Source: an uncultured Clostridia bacterium (lineage in GTDB: Bacteria; Bacillota; Clostridia; Oscillospirales; Acutalibacteraceae). From it: DNA of 64,000 bases. This document shows, piece after piece, positions 29,601 to 38,441 of the stretch. Under the pieces are notes generated by a model that did no database searches, was not told the origin of the DNA, and was given only the letters and a program-made list of their open reading frames with translations. The stretch lies in NCBI GenBank assembly GCA_947625485.1, contig CANQOP010000006.1, positions 1-64,000 of the forward strand, read 5' to 3'. How positions within the stretch are numbered: position 1 is the stretch's first letter; each line of letters begins with the position of its first letter. The translations under genes were made by a program, and so were the position numbers.

Positions 29601-29957
29601 ATTAATGCTCTTCTGCTTGGCTGTACCGAGCTTCTTCCATACGGTTGAACCCGATTCAGTAAGCTGATTACCTGAGTGGAGGTCAACGCCGGGCTGAATA
29701 CAATACGCCTCTTTCTTATTGGCAAAGATTTTACAGAGAGCTTCGCCCGCTGCGCCTACTGTAATACCGCCGTTTGTTACCTTCTTTGCAAACTTAATTA
29801 TTGAGCCGCCCGTGTCATAACAATACCCGAAGGTTACAGTCACCTTGTCGCCGGCTTTCGCTCTTACCGATAAGCCTGAAAATACCGAGAATAAAGCGAT
29901 AACCGCGAGGAGTATCGCGGTCATTCTTGTAAGTATTCTTTTGTTTGTTTTAGTCAT
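26673..29957 (-). CDS. Surface adhesin: thioester domain, multiple Cna_B/SpaA repeats, PQTG sorting signal
   Basis: KEAYCIQPGVDLHSG (thioester-like); repeated GxxTFEVYxDxDGD...FINKP; C-terminal TPHTPQTGADNN + TM + charged tail. Confidence 0.9.
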   Translation of the reverse strand: MTKTNKRILTRMTAILLAVIALFSVFSGLSVRAKAGDKVTVTFGYCYDTGGSIIKFAKKVTNGGITVGAAGEALCKIFANKKEAYCIQPGVDLHSGNQLTESGSTVWKKLGTAKQKSINLALLYGKGGNAKNLSGTADQKWVATQLIIWEFVAGCRKTSDTYACTDSKFIDGMCSGGKNPGVKTVYNQISNGLKGHLTVPSFANRLKSKATTHAMKVSSGKYTLTLTDSKKVLSDFSFKKTDGVTVSKSGNKLTLSASKPVNSVTFSSNKSVPTVAKKSVIIPYGDSSKQDVITGVENAPDPVQAFFKVSAKGGNLKIKKTSEDGKVSGIKFTITGPNSYKKTVKTDSKGYFNLTDLVPGTYTITENKYSRYVAQKAQTVKVESGKTATVSFKNVLKPSDFKIVKKDAVTKKVIELVGFKFKIKGSDGKYVKVDGTDTFETDDEGVVSFETKLPVGKYQLIEVAAGEGYLLDGTPKDFEVKSDSTKVEVEKYDYPEMGTITITKTGDTFTSVKETEENSITKYQPVYGSSNLEGAEFEIRAKEDIDTGDRTIRVKKGELVDTVTTGENGKAKSKELYLGTYVIKETKTPEGYVADGKEYDVTIKYGGETVKVTNADITIKNTRQKAEVSLTKLMDKDEQYGIGDNDELLEVSFGLYANQDIEAEDETSIPSDGLIEIISVTEDGTATFKTDIPAGDYYVKEYSTNSKYVLDDTHYEFTFEAADDKAVQEIKINNGEDIVNEIAYGTARTIKVDADYPENKLTGATFEVYLDKDGDKQYNAEKDTLVGEMKEVEDGEYELGELPIGGYLLYEKEAPLNFLRDESYHYFEIKEDKEVVTVENKAGVGFINKPAVGTAKTVKVDKDYPENKLAGAVFEVYADTDGDKKFTAKTDTLVGEMTEYKKGEYQLENLRVGSYFLYEKTAPKNFVRDTKYYYFEIKENKEVVNVENRAGVGFINKPETGTLEITKRDVSDGKLLPDAGFRIKDENGKTVVEGYTDKHGIAEFKLRVGKYTYEEFDAPDGYIIDTKPHKFEIKKGGEIVKAKMTNKKQPTPHTPQTGADNNFGFFIGLGAIALGGLIAFCIVKFRKKDEDDDD

Positions 29958-29975
29958 AATAAAAATCCTTTCTTT

Positions 29976-30311
29976 TTATAAAGTCATTGTATAATCATCC
30001 TCATCGGGAAGGAAAGCGGTCTGACGCGCGTCCTCACCGAGAGAATTCAGTATGTTATTAAAATCTTCGACAGTATTGCAGTCATGAATGCCGAATTCAG
30101 CGCATAACTGCTGATATCCTAACACATCTTCGTCGCAGCAGAGAGTTTCGTTGAGCTCCAGCCACGCCTTGCCCTTATCCCAATTCACACACAGTGAGGT
30201 CGGGTAACCTCCTGTTTGATCACATTGGAAATCAAGCGAGGTGTAGATATCTATAGCGTCAGTATCCTCGTTTAGCAGTTCAAGCTGATGCATAAATTCA
30301 TCGTAGCTCAT
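29976..30311 (-). CDS. Small acidic ICE protein, unknown function
   Basis: ORF coupled to downstream ArdA-like gene. Confidence 0.45.
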   Translation of the reverse strand: MSYDEFMHQLELLNEDTDAIDIYTSLDFQCDQTGGYPTSLCVNWDKGKAWLELNETLCCDEDVLGYQQLCAEFGIHDCNTVEDFNNILNSLGEDARQTAFLPDEDDYTMTL

Positions 30312-31408
30312 AGGCTCATCTCCATACCGCCGTAATCCTCGTCATCCTCGGAGAAATCGTCGGCGGGGCCTGTAATATTTACATATTTGCCGATAATTCC
30401 GAGAGCTTCATCATAACTGCCTGAGTTTAAAACACGGTCATTCATTTCTTTGGCTTCATCCCGCATACCGTTTCGATTCAGCGTTCTCGCGGCAATTCCG
30501 AGCAGATTGAAGATGTTCGAATCCTGACCGATAAGCTCGCAGTCGGGCTTATATCTCTCAGGTGCTTTTCTCTCCTGATTGTTTTGTCCGAGATAGTCGT
30601 TCATCTCATCGGTATCGTAGACGAAATAACTATCGCTTGAATTCCACATTGAGACATACAAGTCGCCGTCCTCGGTTTCAATCGGATGCTGTTCGAGACC
30701 TTCTCCGAAGCCGTCTGAGTTCTGACCGATAATCCAATCTCTGACTTTAGCTTTTTCTTCAGCCGTAAAGGGCTCTCGGAGCTTGAAATCAACCTTGCCG
30801 TAAAGCTTGCCGTTCATTTCTTCAATACCCCAATTCGCCGTTACCATTTTAGCCTGCGCGGTATCATCATCGAGGAAATAGTCTCGCATATTACCGAGAT
30901 CAGGATCACTCTGTTCGAGCTCTACGAGCTCCTTGATATCCCACTCGTAACATTTCAGGAAATCATTGCCTACCTCATGTTCACCGCATTCGCCGTCGTC
31001 GAGATTACCGATAATCGGGAAATAGAAGGTCTCGGTATACTCGCCAAGCTCCTCGGTCAGCTTCTTTACATCCTTGCTCAGTTCATTCGGCAAAGAATAC
31101 TGATCGTTTACTATATCCGACTCTAAGGCTTCCTTTACTTCATCAGGTGCTTTCATAAGAACCTGCAGAGTATCGTTAACATTCCTTAACGTGTGGCTGT
31201 CGTTGAACAGCTTAATCAGATGCAGCCCGATATGACTTTCGGCTAAGAGCCTGGTCGTAATCTTGCTGTCGGGATTATCTGAAATCGGAATTTTGTCGGA
31301 GTATTCTTCCCCGATTGAGCGAAGCTTACCCTCGATATCCATTCGGTCGCAGGGCAATTCCACAACAAGCGTGTTTCCTCTGTTATTCACAACCGCCGTA
31401 ACTAACAT
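30308..31408 (-). CDS. ArdA-like / ICE-conserved acidic protein
   Basis: Acidic; ATG overlap with neighbour; similar architecture to next ORF. Confidence 0.45.
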   Translation of the reverse strand: MLVTAVVNNRGNTLVVELPCDRMDIEGKLRSIGEEYSDKIPISDNPDSKITTRLLAESHIGLHLIKLFNDSHTLRNVNDTLQVLMKAPDEVKEALESDIVNDQYSLPNELSKDVKKLTEELGEYTETFYFPIIGNLDDGECGEHEVGNDFLKCYEWDIKELVELEQSDPDLGNMRDYFLDDDTAQAKMVTANWGIEEMNGKLYGKVDFKLREPFTAEEKAKVRDWIIGQNSDGFGEGLEQHPIETEDGDLYVSMWNSSDSYFVYDTDEMNDYLGQNNQERKAPERYKPDCELIGQDSNIFNLLGIAARTLNRNGMRDEAKEMNDRVLNSGSYDEALGIIGKYVNITGPADDFSEDDEDYGGMEMSL

Positions 31409-31409
31409 A

Positions 31410-32564
31410 TTACATTCCTCCCATAGTCATACTTTCTTCAGATTCAAGCTGATTTCGAAGACCGCCTATCTCGCCGTTTCCTTCATAGAACATAAAGCCA
31501 TCGGGAACAAACTCTCCTTCTTTTTCTTCAGCGATATACTCTCCGAACTCAGCGAAATTGAAGAATCCCTGAAGGTCGTCGCTGATTTCGTATTCCTCAT
31601 AGCAGTCTGTATCTACGAAATATCTTCCGACTGCCTCATAATCGCCGTAGCTCACATCCTCAATTAATTCAAGATCATCAAGGTTTTCAACGAGCACGCC
31701 GATATTATCGGCGGTTGATACGTCAGTAAAGTCTATTGCCGACGATAATTTCTTTGCGTCGATTTGGTTTTCATCAAGAATCCGAAGCAAGTTATTAAGC
31801 TCGTAGATTCCTTCATTACTAAGGCTTTTTTCAAAATATTGTTCAAGCTTTACATAATCGGGATTCTCACATTCGATGTTAAGCTCACAATCCTCTATGA
31901 CAGGGGCGCCAAGCCTTTCTACAGACTTTTTAATCGCTAATTCATAATCGGGCAGAAAAACGCTCTCCGATTTCTCGTTATAGCTTATATCAACGCTGAG
32001 GATAAAATCTTTATACGCGTAGGAAGGGAAAACCTGTCCGTCGTAAACCTCTTTCATAGGTTTATCGCTCTTAAACAGCAGTCCGTTCGGAGTAAAGATT
32101 CCTTTGTTGGAATTTAAAAGGTCATAGCCTATCCTCGCGAGCTTATCGCTGCCCACTACTTTCGGATCAACACATCCCTCGGTATTTAACGTGTAGGCTA
32201 AACCTACAGCTGACATATCGCTCACATCGGTAATAAGGGTATATTTATCAAGATTAAAGGATAGGTTTATGAGGTCTTTTAGATTTCTTATGTCCTCATA
32301 CTCCATTGCGGCGAAAAACTGCGCCATTTCTCCATCCGTAAAGCTATCAAATCTCTTTGCCAAGTAGTTTAACTCGTCGAGATTTACTATCTGATTTTCG
32401 AGGACAAATAGTTTTTTCGGCTCTATAATTTCCTCTATCAGAGCTGTCGGCGGAAAATTTTCAGCCGCCTGAATTTCCATACACTTTTCATACAAAACAT
32501 TTTCGTTTGCGGGAAAAGTGATAATCACGGAACGGTTATTATGATTAGCTATAATTTTTATCAA
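31410..32564 (-). CDS. ArdA-like antirestriction protein
   Basis: LNELNYLAKRFDSF..EMAQFFAAMEYE....LKDLINLSFNLDKYTLITDV and FAEFGEYIAEEKEGEFVPDGFMFY motifs. Confidence 0.6.
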   Translation of the reverse strand: MIKIIANHNNRSVIITFPANENVLYEKCMEIQAAENFPPTALIEEIIEPKKLFVLENQIVNLDELNYLAKRFDSFTDGEMAQFFAAMEYEDIRNLKDLINLSFNLDKYTLITDVSDMSAVGLAYTLNTEGCVDPKVVGSDKLARIGYDLLNSNKGIFTPNGLLFKSDKPMKEVYDGQVFPSYAYKDFILSVDISYNEKSESVFLPDYELAIKKSVERLGAPVIEDCELNIECENPDYVKLEQYFEKSLSNEGIYELNNLLRILDENQIDAKKLSSAIDFTDVSTADNIGVLVENLDDLELIEDVSYGDYEAVGRYFVDTDCYEEYEISDDLQGFFNFAEFGEYIAEEKEGEFVPDGFMFYEGNGEIGGLRNQLESEESMTMGGM

Positions 32565-32623
32565 TTAAATCACCTCTTTTGTATTAAGAAAGCGCCCGAT
32601 TGCTCGGACGCTTTTCCTGTTTT

Positions 32624-33373
32624 TTAACAGTAGACTATGTATACTGCCTTGCCTTTAGCTATCACGTTGAAGCTTATGTCGCCGGGCTTACAGTCGCCCG
32701 AGAAGCTGTCTATCAGATAGGAGATATCTCCTTTTACTGCTGATATCAGCTCATCTGTGCTGTCGTAGATTGAACCGTCTGTCGGTGGAAAGTAGCTTGA
32801 GTTACCCGTAGTCAGTGACGAGTCATAATTCATACCTCTGCCTTTGCCATAGCTTATCCCTGCGCTGACAACTCTGCTGATATCAACTGTCGGTTTTTTT
32901 GGAGCAGGCTTTGTCGACTTGGGCTTAGGCTCGGATTTCGGTTTCGGATTAGCTTTTGGCTTTGGAGCAGTAGCCTTCGGTTTCGATGTAGATTTGACTT
33001 TTGGTTTCTGTGTAGATTTTTGTGTTGCTTTTTGAGCAGGTTTTTCTGTAGCGGGTTGAGTAACCTTTACAGCGTAGCTCTTGGTTGCAGTTTCAGTTTT
33101 CGCCTTTACCACGGAAGCCGTTTCTGTCGGCTCAACTGTAACTTTTGCGGAATGTTTCTTTTTATGCTTTGCCTTTTTCGGCTTATTCTTTGCCTGAGTC
33201 GAGCTCTCGGTTTCTCTTTCCGTTGCCGGCTCTGCGGTTGAAGGCGCTGTGGCTGCTTTTACCGTTTCTGTAGTATACGATGGTTTAGATGCTACCGCCT
33301 CGCTTTTAGCACAAGCCGCCATTGTTCCTGCTAACATCATTATGGCTATTATAGCCGCGATTCTTTTCTTCAT
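32624..33373 (-). CDS. Lipoprotein with long Lys/Pro/Thr-rich stalk
   Basis: Lipobox GTMAACAK; low-complexity KPK-rich linker; small C-terminal domain. Confidence 0.65.
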   Translation of the reverse strand: MKKRIAAIIAIMMLAGTMAACAKSEAVASKPSYTTETVKAATAPSTAEPATERETESSTQAKNKPKKAKHKKKHSAKVTVEPTETASVVKAKTETATKSYAVKVTQPATEKPAQKATQKSTQKPKVKSTSKPKATAPKPKANPKPKSEPKPKSTKPAPKKPTVDISRVVSAGISYGKGRGMNYDSSLTTGNSSYFPPTDGSIYDSTDELISAVKGDISYLIDSFSGDCKPGDISFNVIAKGKAVYIVYC

Positions 33374-33440
33374 ATAAATCGCTCCTTTCTTAGCAACACA
33401 ATATATCAGGAAACTGTTTTAAAGTCCAGACCAAAAGCGA

Positions 33441-34178
33441 TTATTTTATTTTGAGATTATGCATTTTCCAAGCAGCTCCGCTGTATGCTTTTCCGGATAG
33501 CTTAACAGGGATAATCTCCAAGCTGATTGTCTTTACTTCCTTCATCGGAATACCAAATATTTTAGAGACCTTGACGCAGTTACCTTTGATAGTCTTGTGC
33601 TTTATAACGGAAGTGTTATCAAGAAAAGCAAATCTCAGAGTATAGCAGGTAGCTCTTTTTGTCTTATTCCATGAAATCTTAACAGCTTTCTTGTTGTTTA
33701 TACGAACAGCTTTCGCTCCTGTTACGGTTTCAGCGGCATAGGTTGAACTCCAGCCGCTGTACTTAGCATTATTTGGCTTTCCCGACTTATAGTCATTCGC
33801 GTTAAATGCTCTGACTTTAATGTTATAAAACTGACCGTCCTTGATATGCTTGTTGAAGTTCCACAGAACATACTCGCCGTCGAGTTTATAAAAGCTCTTG
33901 CTCCTTGCGGTGCTTTTGTAAAACTTATTCAATGTAATCTTACCGTTTGAATCTCTTACCTGAACCTGATAACCGGTTGCGCCGCTTGGTGAAGGTTTAA
34001 AAGTCAGACAATGTTCCTCAATTGCGTAATCCGAGCGGTACAGCACACGGGAAGGAGCCTTGGGCTTGGAAAGCGCGGAAACATACGGAACGGAAGATAC
34101 CGCGATTATTAAACACAAGACGGCAGTCAGCGTTATTGATACTATAGATTTAATTGTTTTCATAAGCGACCTTCTCAC
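33441..34178 (-). CDS. Secreted fibronectin type III-like protein
   Basis: Signal peptide; GYQVQVRD..., KISWNKTKRATCYTLRFA patterns. Confidence 0.6.
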   Translation of the reverse strand: MRRSLMKTIKSIVSITLTAVLCLIIAVSSVPYVSALSKPKAPSRVLYRSDYAIEEHCLTFKPSPSGATGYQVQVRDSNGKITLNKFYKSTARSKSFYKLDGEYVLWNFNKHIKDGQFYNIKVRAFNANDYKSGKPNNAKYSGWSSTYAAETVTGAKAVRINNKKAVKISWNKTKRATCYTLRFAFLDNTSVIKHKTIKGNCVKVSKIFGIPMKEVKTISLEIIPVKLSGKAYSGAAWKMHNLKIK

Positions 34179-34594
34179 ATACTCTGCTCAAACGGCAGAT
34201 CGTCCTCATCTATGTCATCGTAGTCGGACACTTCATCCTCGCCGCTCTGAGTCTGTTCTTCTGCGAGCGCGTTCTCATACGCCTTGAGCACACTGTCGTT
34301 AATAGCAGTCCTCGCCTCAGCGGAAATCGGATGAGCTATATCAGCGTATTTTGTTTCGCCGTTTCTGTCCTCATAGGTTCGCGAGGGCATCGCCACAAAC
34401 AATCCCTTATCCGAATCCATAACGCGTAGTCCGTGGATAGCAACCATTCCGGCAATGTTGACACTTGCGTATGCCTTAACGGCGCTATCATCGCTTTCGT
34501 AGAGCCTGTCAATTTTAGTGGTAACACGGGGCGGGCGTCGCTTGCCGCTGTTTCTGTTTGTGTTTTTGTTGTTTCTTGATCTGTTGTTATACAT
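34175..34594 (-). CDS. SpoVG-family protein
   Basis: AYASVNIAGMVAIHGLRVMDSDKGLFVAMPSR...DIAHPISAEART. Confidence 0.85.
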   Translation of the reverse strand: MYNNRSRNNKNTNRNSGKRRPPRVTTKIDRLYESDDSAVKAYASVNIAGMVAIHGLRVMDSDKGLFVAMPSRTYEDRNGETKYADIAHPISAEARTAINDSVLKAYENALAEEQTQSGEDEVSDYDDIDEDDLPFEQSM

Positions 34595-34615
34595 AAGTAT
34601 CTCTCCTTATATTGT

Positions 34616-35329
34616 TTAGAAAAAATGAATTGTAAAGCCGGTGTCCTGCTGAACTTCAGCGTCAGAAATGTCCTCGGGTTGTGCGAATTTTTGTATATAT
34701 TCATTAACCTGTTCATCGGTTAATGATGTAAAGTCCTCTCCAGTATCTCCGCAGACAAAGAAAGGGCCTGCGATAATTGAGGAGCTGCCGATATGACGAT
34801 TGCCCTTCATATTTCTGAGCTTTGCCTCATCATTGCCTACGAGTACAATCCCTTCCGGCTCGGAATAAATCGGTTCAATAAGTCCATCTACGGCGTTCTG
34901 CAGCGAATGAAGATCCGACAAGATACGGATATCAAGCGGAGTATGCCCGGGCGTTACATACACGACTCTCATGCCGGACATATCCTCGCATTCAGATGTA
35001 TCGAATTCGATGCTTTTAAAACCGATTGTGTCGCAGTAATAACAGCCGTTTTCAATATCGTTATCTTCGTTATCGCATATTTGAACAATATCTGACATTG
35101 AGAGGCTGTGTCCCTGAAATGTGGGCGGACGGTTATCGTTGAACATACTGTATATCTGTTCAAGGCTTTCCGCCTCAACATCTCCGTGATAGACATTCTT
35201 GTAGATTTTAGGATCGACGGCTTCGACTTCATTTAAGGCGCGAAACTTTACCTTTTCAGTGTCCTTATCGGTATTAATCTGAAAAATCTTTATTCTCATC
35301 TTTTCCTGCCCTTTCTGCGTTCTGCCCAA
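34616..35329 (-). CDS. YodL-like + DUF3846 domain protein
   Basis: YSMFNDNRPPTFQGHSLSMSDIV; VVYVTPGHTPLDIRILSDLHSLQNAVDGLIE. Confidence 0.75.
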   Translation of the reverse strand: MGRTQKGQEKMRIKIFQINTDKDTEKVKFRALNEVEAVDPKIYKNVYHGDVEAESLEQIYSMFNDNRPPTFQGHSLSMSDIVQICDNEDNDIENGCYYCDTIGFKSIEFDTSECEDMSGMRVVYVTPGHTPLDIRILSDLHSLQNAVDGLIEPIYSEPEGIVLVGNDEAKLRNMKGNRHIGSSSIIAGPFFVCGDTGEDFTSLTDEQVNEYIQKFAQPEDISDAEVQQDTGFTIHFF

Positions 35330-35592
35330 ATGGTAGTGAGATGAACAAGCGCGTCACGCTGCTCATCCTCGTTTAGAGCGTCGAGGAACCCTTCAAGCGT
35401 CATGGTTTCGTCCTCCGCGTCGATACATTTGTCGCAGAGTTCTTCCTTTCTGATAATGATTGATCCGTCGCGGCGCGGAGTGAAGGATATAACGTCGTTG
35501 TAATTGTAGCCAAGCTCCTTGCGGATTTCGTATGGAATAATTACTACGCCCTTCTTTCCGAGAACCTTCAGTATTTTATCCATAGGATTCAT
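35296..35592 (-). CDS. AbrB/MazE-fold DNA-binding protein
   Basis: KKGVVIIPYEIRKELGYNYNDVISFTPRRDGSIIIRK. Confidence 0.75.
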   Translation of the reverse strand: MNPMDKILKVLGKKGVVIIPYEIRKELGYNYNDVISFTPRRDGSIIIRKEELCDKCIDAEDETMTLEGFLDALNEDEQRDALVHLTTIWAERRKGRKR

Positions 35593-35794
35593 CCTCGCTT
35601 TCCGCTAACATATCTGCCAGACACTCAGGGCAGATACACACTCCCTGCTCTGTTTCCTCCTGCTCCTTTACGAGCATAAGCACACCCTTGTCTGCGTGGC
35701 AGTTAACAACCGTTGAAGGGCCTATTCCGGCTATCTCCGCCGCTTCTCTCGGAATACCGACAAATACAAAATTCTCAAATATTTCTCTTTCCAT
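35576..35794 (-). CDS. AbrB-like small protein
   Basis: FVGIPREAAEIAGIGPSTVVNCHADKGVLMLVK. Confidence 0.55.
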   Translation of the reverse strand: MEREIFENFVFVGIPREAAEIAGIGPSTVVNCHADKGVLMLVKEQEETEQGVCICPECLADMLAESEDESYG

Positions 35795-36758
35795 AATGAA
35801 TTATACTTCCTTTCAGTAGATTACTGACTTCGGCTTTCTCGCCTGTGTCAAAAATAGTAAGTTGGTAGGGCTTGTTTTTGGTTCGCTCTAAAATATCGTA
35901 GTTTGCGATAAGGAGCTCGTGAAACTCTTTGCCCGGCTCGTATTTCTGTGCCATTGAATGAACCCGGCTGAAGCTGACAATACAGAAATCCTTGTACATT
36001 TCGCGTATAACAGAACAATCGTTATATGAAAGCAGAAACAATCCGTCTATTGAGCATAATAACTCCAACAAACGCAAATGATCCTCTACCGTAAATCCAA
36101 CCTGATACATACTCTCTGTATAGTAATAAGGCGGATCCAGATAGAAGAATGAGTTTTTTCTATCGTAGTGCTTTATAAGCGTTTCAAAGTCCTGATTCTC
36201 TATAACCGCGTTACTGAGTCTGTCGGAAACTTGCTTGATTAAATCAAACAGAGTTCTGATATCAAAGGGTTGACATCCAAAGGACTTTCCTGTGCTTGAA
36301 TAGCTGTATCGCAGCACCTTTAAGAATATTGCCGCGCGTTTTACGTTATATAACTCCGCGTTCTTTATCTGAATCTCAATTAGTTCTTTCGCTTCAAGCG
36401 GAGGAAACATCTTTTTTGTAAGAGCAAATTCTTCCTCAAACGATAATTTCGGCATCGGTTTCTTTTCCAGAAAAGCGGTCATGAGCTTGAATTCAGCGCG
36501 AGAGTTAAGATTCATAAAGCCGAGTTCGTTAATCAACGCCATAGGTCTGTCCCTCATGCACAGAAACAGATTCACGAGATCTTGATTATAATCGTTGTAC
36601 ACCTCAAATTTGTCGGGCTTCTCCTTACCGAGCAGGACAGCGCCCGAGCCTCCGAACGGTTCTATGTATCGTTCATAATTCAACGGGAACGCTTCATAGA
36701 TTATCGGAAGGATTGAGGTTTTATTTCCTACCCATGAGACAGGTGTTTTGATAGTCAT
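35775..36758 (-). CDS. D12-class DNA adenine methyltransferase
   Basis: SWVGNKTSILPIIYEAFP; RYIEPFGGSGAVLLGK; SFFYLDPPYYYTESMYQ. Confidence 0.92.
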   Translation of the reverse strand: MTIKTPVSWVGNKTSILPIIYEAFPLNYERYIEPFGGSGAVLLGKEKPDKFEVYNDYNQDLVNLFLCMRDRPMALINELGFMNLNSRAEFKLMTAFLEKKPMPKLSFEEEFALTKKMFPPLEAKELIEIQIKNAELYNVKRAAIFLKVLRYSYSSTGKSFGCQPFDIRTLFDLIKQVSDRLSNAVIENQDFETLIKHYDRKNSFFYLDPPYYYTESMYQVGFTVEDHLRLLELLCSIDGLFLLSYNDCSVIREMYKDFCIVSFSRVHSMAQKYEPGKEFHELLIANYDILERTKNKPYQLTIFDTGEKAEVSNLLKGSIIHYGKRNI

Positions 36759-36908
36759 CCACTCCTTTCGGTGAGCTAATCACCTAAAAGCTATATCAAC
36801 CGTTCCCGAACGAAAAAACCGCCAATCGAGAGCGTCCCTCTGATTAGCGGCTGATATGTTCTCAAATATCAGTCATTCGGAAACGATTGATATTTGCTAT
36901 ATTCTGTT

Positions 36909-38441
36909 TTAGGACAGGCTTATATCGCCTGACTGGTTTTGAGAGAATCTCTCATCAAAATCAGATTCAAGAAAATCCTCAAGCCTTGCGCTGTCGCCTA
37001 TAAAGTTAGGCGATGTATCCAAGTTCAAGGAAATATATCCGGATTCTCCCAAGTCAATTGGTTTACGGGTTATGAGCGTACCTGAATGATTTACAAATAC
37101 ATTCTTTTCAAGCGTAGAGAAGTATTCTTCATCGCCGTGTCTGAACTCGTATTTGTACAAATCTTCGGGTATTTCACCTGGCGGTATTCTTGCGTCAATG
37201 TACAGTCCGAGCTGACCGCACACTTCAACAACATCAAAGTCCTTTGAATCGGTTAACGGATGAATGGGTTTGAAGTATTTTACCGGTTCAAAGAGGTTGC
37301 CTCCCATTTCCGATATAACGCCATAGTCGGTAATACGCGCGTTTAACGCACGGAGCAGATTTTCCGAATCGTCTGAACAAATCGCGTCTGTCCACCGTGT
37401 ATCCAGTCTGCTGTCGCTTATCATTGAGAGATACTCTCTGAAAAATTGATCCTCTCTCTCGGCATATGGATAAAAATCATAATGCTGTATACTGTCGGCA
37501 ATGGTAAGTGCCTGCATTAAATCAGTTGCGCAGTATCTGTCGAGAACAGCCTTGTACTTAATCCTCTCGGCATCACTCATGTTCAGATACTTTTCTGCAA
37601 GCTCGTTAAGCTTATCAAAATCTTCCATTTTACCGAAAGCAAAACGGTCAATCTGCGGGATAGCTGAATCAAAGCCATAATAGGCGCAGGATTCTATTCT
37701 CTGCTCTCCGTGCCTTCGAGCAATAAGGTTTGCTCTGTTTTTGTTAATCGGGAGCGTTATCCACTCCGCGCTTTCCTCGGTTGACAAATCATCCTCGGGA
37801 GCCTTCGATATTTCGAGCGCAAATACCTTTTCGAGCTTTATGTAGCTTGAATCCTTGAGATGACTGTCTTTGTAAATATCAGGAAGCTCGTAGTTTGCTG
37901 TCGCTATGTAATAGCCGTCAATAAATACGCCATTATCAATATCCACCTGATGTACGCCCAAAGCGTTGCGGTCAATCAAATCGAGAACGCTTGCGTCCAA
38001 GCCTTCGAGGTCAGGATTCATATCGTTGTCAATAACGAATTGACCGAGCTGCAGAGTATTATTAATATTAACGAGCGACGGCAAGCCTTCCAAACCATAG
38101 GTAAGGTTTATGAGCTCACCCATCATAATGCCGTCCTGATACATACCCTCGCTCTGCCTGCGTGTAAACACGGCTCGCATAGCCACCAAATCATATTCCT
38201 TCATTTCATTCAGCCTATACGCATAATTATTTAAATCAAAAATATTCGCTCGGTCCACATTCATTCCCTTTATCTCGGGAAATTCAGGACACTCGGAAAT
38301 ATTGAATTCAAGCGTATCGCCGTCAAAAAAACGAAGCTTTTGCAGCGCGTCGTGTATTACATAACGAGTTGCGGGCATTTCAAGCTCTGTATAAAAATAC
38401 TCGTTATACTTCGGATGCTTGTTGTATAGTTGTATTTTCAT
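36909..38441 (-). CDS. ArdA-like large acidic ICE protein
   Basis: ANIFDLNNYAYRLNEMKEYDLVAMRAVFTR...ELINLTYGLEGLPSLVNI; acidic. Confidence 0.5.
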   Translation of the reverse strand: MKIQLYNKHPKYNEYFYTELEMPATRYVIHDALQKLRFFDGDTLEFNISECPEFPEIKGMNVDRANIFDLNNYAYRLNEMKEYDLVAMRAVFTRRQSEGMYQDGIMMGELINLTYGLEGLPSLVNINNTLQLGQFVIDNDMNPDLEGLDASVLDLIDRNALGVHQVDIDNGVFIDGYYIATANYELPDIYKDSHLKDSSYIKLEKVFALEISKAPEDDLSTEESAEWITLPINKNRANLIARRHGEQRIESCAYYGFDSAIPQIDRFAFGKMEDFDKLNELAEKYLNMSDAERIKYKAVLDRYCATDLMQALTIADSIQHYDFYPYAEREDQFFREYLSMISDSRLDTRWTDAICSDDSENLLRALNARITDYGVISEMGGNLFEPVKYFKPIHPLTDSKDFDVVEVCGQLGLYIDARIPPGEIPEDLYKYEFRHGDEEYFSTLEKNVFVNHSGTLITRKPIDLGESGYISLNLDTSPNFIGDSARLEDFLESDFDERFSQNQSGDISLS

